Assembly (NCBI GenBank): GCA_900155495.1
Contig: FTLJ01000328.1
Location: 1-11,889 of the forward strand
DNA length: 11,889 bases
From: Porogramme epimiltina
Lineage: Eukaryota; Basidiomycota; Agaricomycetes; Polyporales; Polyporaceae
Direction of reading: 5' to 3'
Numbering within the stretch: position 1 is the first letter of the stretch; each line of letters begins with the position of its first letter. Shown here piece by piece: positions 7,644 to 11,889 of this stretch. The notes under the pieces were generated by a model. That model saw nothing but the letters and a program-made list of their open reading frames with translations, was not told the origin of the DNA and did not search any database. Both the position numbers and the translations under genes were made by a program.

Positions 7644-10146
7644 ATGGACTGCCAAAAGTCCCCGCACGAGCCGTCCCCCTCCCTCCCCGACGACCCCGTC
7701 CCCGCCATCGTCTCCCCCGCCTCCGACGCCCTCGACCCCGACGCCAACATGGCTGCCGTCGTCGCACAGCAGCCCTTCCCCTCTCCCACCCAGGACCCCA
7801 GGTCCGCCGCCGCCGCCAGCTCAGGCGTCGGCAAGGCCCGCTATCGCCCCGCCCCCGCCAAGACCTTCCAGTGCAGAGGCTACGGCGAGTGCAGGATGGT
7901 CTTCTCCAGGAGCGAGCACCTCGCGAGGCACATCAGGTATGTCCCCCTCACCGTCCTCTCCCTCCCCCATGACGCGTCGACGCGCTCGACGACGCGTCCC
8001 CCCTCGATCCCCGACCGCGTCTTGTTCTCTCCCTTTTCGTCCCCTTCCGCCCCCTCGCGCGTCCGCGACAAGCCGCTCACCCGCCCCGCCCCCCTCCGAC
8101 AGAAAGCACACCGGCGAGCGCCCCTTCACCTGCCACTGCTCAAAGCAGTTTTCCCGCCTCGACAACCTCCGCCAGCACGCCCAGACCGTCCACGCCGACA
8201 AGCAGGACCAGAACGAGCGCATGATGCAGGAGCTCACCTCCCTCCACGCCAACATGACCGCCGCCGCCAAGGGCGGAGGGGCCCGCGGAAAGCGCGCCCA
8301 GGCCGCCGGCTCCCCCACCAACGTCCCCTCTCTCAACGGCGCCCTCCCCACCATGGCCGTCAAACAAGAAGACCCTTCCCACGGTCTCCTCCCCATCTCC
8401 CAGCGCCCCGGCACCTCCACCGGCTACGAGGGGCTTTTTCCTCAGTCAGGGAGTTCTACATGGCACATTCAGACCTCCGACGTCGACCGCACCAGCCAGC
8501 GTCCCACCAACAGTCATTCCTTTCGTGACCCCGGCCAGTCCTTTCGTGCCCCCTCAGCATCCGCTTCATCTCCCACAGCCCCCGCCTCTCTCTACAACCA
8601 ACAGCACCAGCACCACGCGGGCCAGTCCTTTCTCGTCCCCTCCGCCGCCTCATTCAACTTCAGTGTCCCCGATCTCCCATCCAACCGACCAGGATCTAGC
8701 AGTGGCCCTTCAGCAGCAGCGGCAGCAGCAGACTCAGCTCGATCCCTCCCGCCCCTCAGTGCCGTCGTCGCCTCATCCCTCCCTCCCGCAGGGCGCGCCA
8801 TCCCACCCCCTCCCGCATCCCTTGCGTCGATCGCCTCCCAACCACAACAACCCCTCACACACTCATCCGTACTACCCCTACCAACCCCCTCAGGCCCCTA
8901 TCACGGACGCCGGCCCTCCACTGCTACTCGCCCAGGCACCGCTCCCGCCTCATACTACTACCCACCAGGCTCCGCAGGCTCAGCAGGGGGTTACTCTTCA
9001 GGACTACCAGGCTTGGGCGCGCCTCGGGGCCCAGAGCTATCCCTACGCTTTGCAGTCGGACATCCAGGACGCCTCGGCGGCGGTCTCGAACCTATACGCC
9101 GACTCGGCAGCGGCTATGGACATGGCGAGGAGACAGCAGGAGGAGCAGACGAGCCGACGTCTCCAGGCGGATACGACTCACCGTTTTCCTTCCACGCACC
9201 AGCCACAGGGGGCTCCTCCTCAGCGTCGTACGCCGCCGAATCCTCATCAGCAGGCGCATATGGTCAGAACCCACGGAAACGACCCTACTCTGGATCCGAC
9301 GACGACGATGCCCCGCGTGAACGGGAACGGCTCGGCGGAGATGCTGGCCGCCCAGTTAGCAGCAGCAGCGCGCTCGGGGACTACGACTACGGATCCGAGT
9401 CTCGTCCTCAATCCCGACGGCTCTCCGTCATGGAACTCTGCAATGACGCACCTGGAGATGCAGCAGCAGCTCGACCATTTGTTCCGCTTTCAGCAGGCGC
9501 ATCAGGTAGTGGATCGGCCTCAGGCGCCCTCTCGCGGCCCACCACATCGTCCGGACTCGTCACTTCAGCAGCGCAACTCGCACTCGTCGATCGGCCCAGC
9601 CGCAGCCCCCCTCCGTCCTCAGCCCCCGCCGTCTCAGCAGCAGATGGCGGCTCATCACTATTCGCTCGAGCTCCACCGTCAGCAGCAGGAGCAGCTCCGG
9701 CAGCGGCTCCAGCAGCAGCAACAGCGCGAGGAGACGGAGCGGGTGGAGCGGGAGCGGCGCAACTCGGAGGAGGACTACATGAGGCGGCTCGCGGCGGGAG
9801 CGTATGGGGCGCCGCTTTCGGGCAGTCCGCACCCGCTGCCGCCGGGCAACACGTATTTCCCCCAACAGCAGGATGGACCGCACGGTCACCCTCCTTCACG
9901 CCCTCACCCGTCGCTTCACCCCGCGCATTCGCACACGCACACGCACATGGTGGCGGGTCTCCCGGCGGGCATGGTTCATCACCAGCTGCAAGCTCACCTG
10001 GGGCATCCGCAGGCGATTACGGTGGACGCGGGGTATCCCCCGCATCTGCTGGTGGACGCCGTGGGCCGGGATCCCCTGGAGTTGGGGGTGCTGGAGGCGG
10101 CGCCGGCAATGATCAAGTACGAATCGCCGTTGGAATGAGGGCGTAG
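7644..10146 (+). CDS. Two-finger C2H2 zinc-finger transcription factor (fungal, STRE-binding type)
   Basis: The gene is join(7644-7936, 8103-10146), 778 aa, in reading frame A. The start is the first ATG of the frame and has an excellent context (gccATGg); a second in-frame ATG at 7749 is possible. Finger 1 uses Cys77, Cys83, His96 and His100 with helix RSEHLAR. Finger 2 uses Cys108, Cys110, His123 and His128 with helix RLDNLRQ. They are joined by a KHTGERPF linker. This spacing and these helices recall fungal Usv1/Rgm1/Rsv2-like regulators, and RxxHxxR helices bind GGG, so an AGGGG (STRE-like) target is inferred. The protein should act in the nucleus. The rest looks disordered: a SUMO-type VKQE at 184-187, LPPLSAVV at 313-320, [13 protein letters not shown] at 367-379, a basic-acidic patch [14 protein letters not shown] at 487-500, [16 protein letters not shown] at 531-546, [20 protein letters not shown] at 576-595, and a Ser/Pro-rich stretch at 689-707. 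I recall such tail motifs in basidiomycete relatives, unverified. Oddity: after about 8700 the codon pattern fits another frame. The finger region is certain; the C-terminal half is less so. Confidence 0.88.
7937..8102 (+). other. Intron 1 of the zinc-finger gene
   Basis: The donor GTATGT at 7937 and acceptor CGACAG ending at 8102 join the codon of Arg98 (AG + A) in phase 2. Splicing restores HLARHIR followed directly by KHTGERPF, exactly what a C2H2 pair requires. The interior is pyrimidine-rich, has a CTCAC branch-type site at 8076-8080, and contains only one AG (8071) before the acceptor. At 166 nt it is longer than most basidiomycete introns. It has no stop in the exon 1 frame, so retention would not end translation at once. 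Confidence 0.93.
8258..10138 (+). CDS. Overlapping second reading frame in exon 2 (frame B), possible alternative C-terminus
   Basis: This frame is +1 relative to the zinc-finger frame. It is free of stops for 626 codons, from just after TGA at 8255 to TGA at 10136-10138. It has no ATG until 9116, so it would need a splice, frameshift or internal start. From about 8700 its codons show the expected coding pattern: third-position GC is 34/40 at 9001-9120, 37/40 at 9661-9780 and 32/38 at 10022-10135. The translation is Gln- and His-rich. It includes a run of CAG-coded Gln from 8711, an amphipathic-looking block at about 9431-9508 ([10 protein letters not shown]), a likely coiled coil at about 9653-9795 (Gln/Glu/Arg heptads ending EEDYMRRLA), a His-rich tail at 9893-9948 and the end IKYESPLE. 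No family is recognised. It may be a real isoform, the true C-terminus after an unrecognised splice, or a by-product of frame-A composition. Confidence 0.42.
   Translation, partial: PPPPRAEGPAESAPRPPAPPPTSPLSTAPSPPWPSNKKTLPTVSSPSPSAPAPPPATRGFFLSQGVLHGTFRPPTSTAPASVPPTVIPFVTPASPFVPPQHPLHLPQPPPLSTTNSTSTTRASPFSSPPPPHSTSVSPISHPTDQDLAVALQQQRQQQTQLDPSRPSVPSSPHPSLPQGAPSHPLPHPLRRSPPNHNNPSHTHPYYPYQPPQAPITDAGPPLLLAQAPLPPHTTTHQAPQAQQGVTLQDYQAWARLGAQSYPYALQSDIQDASAAVSNLYADSAAAMDMARRQQEEQTSRRLQADTTHRFPSTHQPQGAPPQRRTPPNPHQQAHMVRTHGNDPTLDPTTTMPRVNGNGSAEMLAAQLAAAARSGTTTTDPSLVLNPDGSPSWNSAMTHLEMQQQLDHLFRFQQAHQVVDRPQAPSRGPPHRPDSSLQQRNSHSSIGPAAAPLRPQPPPSQQQMAAHHYSLELHRQQQEQLRQRLQQQQQREETERVERERRNSEEDYMRRLAAGAYGAPLSGSPHPLPPGNTYFPQQQDGPHGHPPSRPHPSLHPAHSHTHTHMVAGLPAGMVHHQLQAHLGHPQAITVDAGYPPHLLVDAVGRDPLELGVLEAAPAMIKYESPLE
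8711..8731 (+). repeat. CAG/CGG trinucleotide run in exon 2
   Basis: Seven CAG-like triplets, one of them CGG. Read in frame A they give an Ala run (coded GCA/GCG), in frame B a Gln-rich run. A longer imperfect CAG/CGG/CTC tract lies at 9680-9725, giving Ala/Pro-rich sequence in A and Gln/Leu/Arg-rich coiled-coil sequence in B. The run marks roughly where the codon-position GC pattern changes from A to B. Confidence 0.8.
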
Positions 10147-10830
10147 GCGTCGCGTCGGGTAGCGCGTCGTCGTCGTCGCCGTCCTCGCGGGTGCGTCCTC
10201 GAACCCCTTTGTTCCCCCCCTCCTCGCGTGCGCGTCGTCTCGGACGTCGTCGTCGCCTGTCCTGCTCTCGGGCGTCGGGAGGAGGGCGAGCGCGTCGCCT
10301 CCCTCCCTGCTCGCGGGCCGCCTGTGGTGTTCCCCCTTTCGCGGACCGTTCTCGTCTATGTACTCTCGATTCCCCCCCTCTTGCGTCCCCCTCCGTCTGT
10401 TGTCTCCCTCGTCTCCTCCGTCTCGCACATCCGTAAGTTGATTTACAAGTATATAAGTACCGTATATCAGACCCGCCCCCCGCATACCATACGCTCGCCT
10501 TGTGTACGCCCGTCCGTTTTAATGCCCGCTTTCGTCGACTACCCGTCGGACCGTGTGCTTTTAAATCGTATATTTCGCTCCCTGCGCTCGTATTACATTC
10601 ACTGTCTCGGACTCGTCTCTCGCTCACCTCACCTATTCGCGTAGTGGAAGCGCGTCCGTTCGTGCTGCTTACTTACCCGCTCGATCGTGCAATCCCTCTT
10701 TACCCATTCCCGTGGCCGTCTCGCTCGCTCACTAAAGGTTGTAAGTTCGGTCTAGTCGTAGCATAAAAATGCCCACGGGTGCTCGCGTGTAACTCGATTT
10801 GTCTTTGCTCGCCCTCTCTAATTGTGTGCG
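10147..10830 (+). other. Probable 3' untranslated and termination region
   Basis: The + strand is rich in C and T and much less G-rich than the intergenic DNA, as expected for a fungal 3' UTR. It begins with a (GTC)n-like run at 10165-10180. An AT-rich island at 10433-10470 contains TATATAAG and TATATC, similar to yeast 3'-end efficiency elements. ATAAAA occurs at 10763-10768. GTAAGT, a strong donor sequence, occurs at 10433 and 10741, but I see no well-formed intron. The exact poly(A) site cannot be fixed. Confidence 0.5.
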
Positions 10831-11889
10831 CGTGAATATCGGTACGGCGATCGACTTGGCTCGGGAGCGCGGCGCGGTGAGGCAATCGTGCGTACGTCTG
10901 TGGGACGGCGGCGCCGCTACGGGTCGCCCGACGCGCTCTTCGCCGACGTCGCCGCCTCGCCTTGTCTGACGCGGTGCGCTGCTGGACAACGGACGTCACG
11001 GTCGCTCAGCGCGACTTACTCCTCCCGCGCACGAACGGACGCGACACAGCTCCACGGCCGCGGCATTCGGGGCCACGCGAGGAGCACAGACTTGTGGAGC
11101 ATCGCCGGGGGGACAGCTCAGGCAGGCCCTCGGCGCTCGTCGCATCTCGGCCGTCCGGGGTCGACGATGCGGACGGCGCGAATTCGGCTTAGGCGGGGGG
11201 AGGGGCCGCGTGGCGATAGCTTGGGGGCGTAGATCCGGCGACGCGATACAACGTTGAGCCCCGGGGGTGGTGCGATGCCGTTGGGCTGGAATGTGCGCCG
11301 CAGCTGGGCGGGCGGCCAAGTGCTGCGACGGGCGACAGACGAGGCGGGAGAGGCAACGGTCGCTGGCGTGCGCGGGGGCGGGTGGCGCGGGTCGCTGGCG
11401 ACGGCGAGGATGAGCGGTGCGGGCGTCGACCGTCGCTGGAGACTCGGTGCAGAGCTCAGTCCGCTCGGCTGTCGGCATTCGGGAGAGGCTCGGCGCTGGC
11501 GGCCCGGGAAGCAGCATCCTCGCGGGAGAACGTCGGCGGACGCGCGCCTCTCTTCCTCCTCCTCTGCCCCCGCCTCTCTACGTACGCCCGGCGCTGCGCT
11601 CGACCTCCCGCCCCACGCACTCGCCTTTGCACCATCTCTCCATCCCCTCTTACGTCGTCTGCGCTCCCGCCCCGCCCGCTCGGGATGGCGCTCGTCCGGA
11701 GAGGCGCCACGCCGGGGCGATCAGGACCACCCTTGGACGCCGCACACACTCGCTAGCGCAGGGCAGGTGTGGCGCGCGCAACTCCCCGACGCGTTTGGAG
11801 GGCGATCCTCCGGCAGACAGAGGGCGCATCAGGTTCCGTGGCGGAAGGCGGGGCACATCTGTCCGCCCGCCCCCCCCCCCCACCAGCCC
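10831..11889. other. Terminal kilobase with no supported gene
   Basis: Open frames here (for example 10822-11232 on the plus strand and 10996-11517 on the minus strand) translate to Arg/Ala/Ser-rich sequence with no domain. A C/T-rich block at about 11550-11650 on the + strand resembles the other pyrimidine blocks in the window. I see no RNA gene, mobile element or splice-supported exon. Confidence 0.45.
11870..11881 (+). repeat. Run of 12 C
   Basis: A C homopolymer of 12 bases lies close to the window end. It is a plain homopolymer, and its length may be unreliable in sequencing. Confidence 0.85.

Noticed and set aside
9408..9899. 163-codon antisense frame inside exon 2
   Set aside because: Ala/Pro-rich antisense shadow of a GC-rich coding exon. 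No independent evidence of expression or motif.

Overview
The window looks like nuclear DNA from a very GC-rich fungus, most likely a basidiomycete. The evidence is one clear eukaryotic gene with a GT-AG intron, very high GC at third codon positions, a pyrimidine-rich intron, and zinc fingers and tail motifs that resemble basidiomycete C2H2 regulators as I remember them (no search was possible). Only one gene can be supported. The rest is GC-rich sequence that is open by chance in many frames, giving Arg/Pro/Ala-rich translations with no recognisable domain.

Layout. Positions 1-5950 hold no gene I can support, only a G-rich start with G-quadruplex potential, a TATAAA, and a few short repeats and palindromes. 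Positions 5950-7640 look like regulatory DNA and leader: two E-box/CCAAT pairings, a short AT-rich patch, a 12-nt palindrome containing TGADGTCA-type CRE sequence (TGACGTCA), two minimal upstream ORFs, and a possible leader intron. Positions 7644-10146 encode a two-finger C2H2 transcription factor of 778 aa in two exons, with an intron that splits the codon for Arg98 near the end of finger 1. A CT-rich 3' region with an AT-rich island runs to about 10830. The last kilobase holds nothing I recognise and ends in a run of 12 C.

The most interesting observation lies inside exon 2. The frame that continues from the zinc fingers (frame A) stays open to 10146 and carries motifs that look conserved. 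A second same-strand frame (frame B) is free of stops for 626 codons, from 8258 to a stop at 10138, only 8 nt before the frame-A stop. By hand count, codon-position GC fits frame A up to about 8700. After that it fits frame B, with third positions 72-92% GC in the sampled blocks against 27-62% for frame A. This could be long dual coding, an unrecognised splice or frameshift, or a sequence error. Each predicts something different and testable.

How it fits together: the gene is probably a nuclear regulator binding a G-rich, STRE-like site. It sits downstream of a long, apparently gene-free region with possible stress or nutrient control elements, and it may make more than one C-terminal half.
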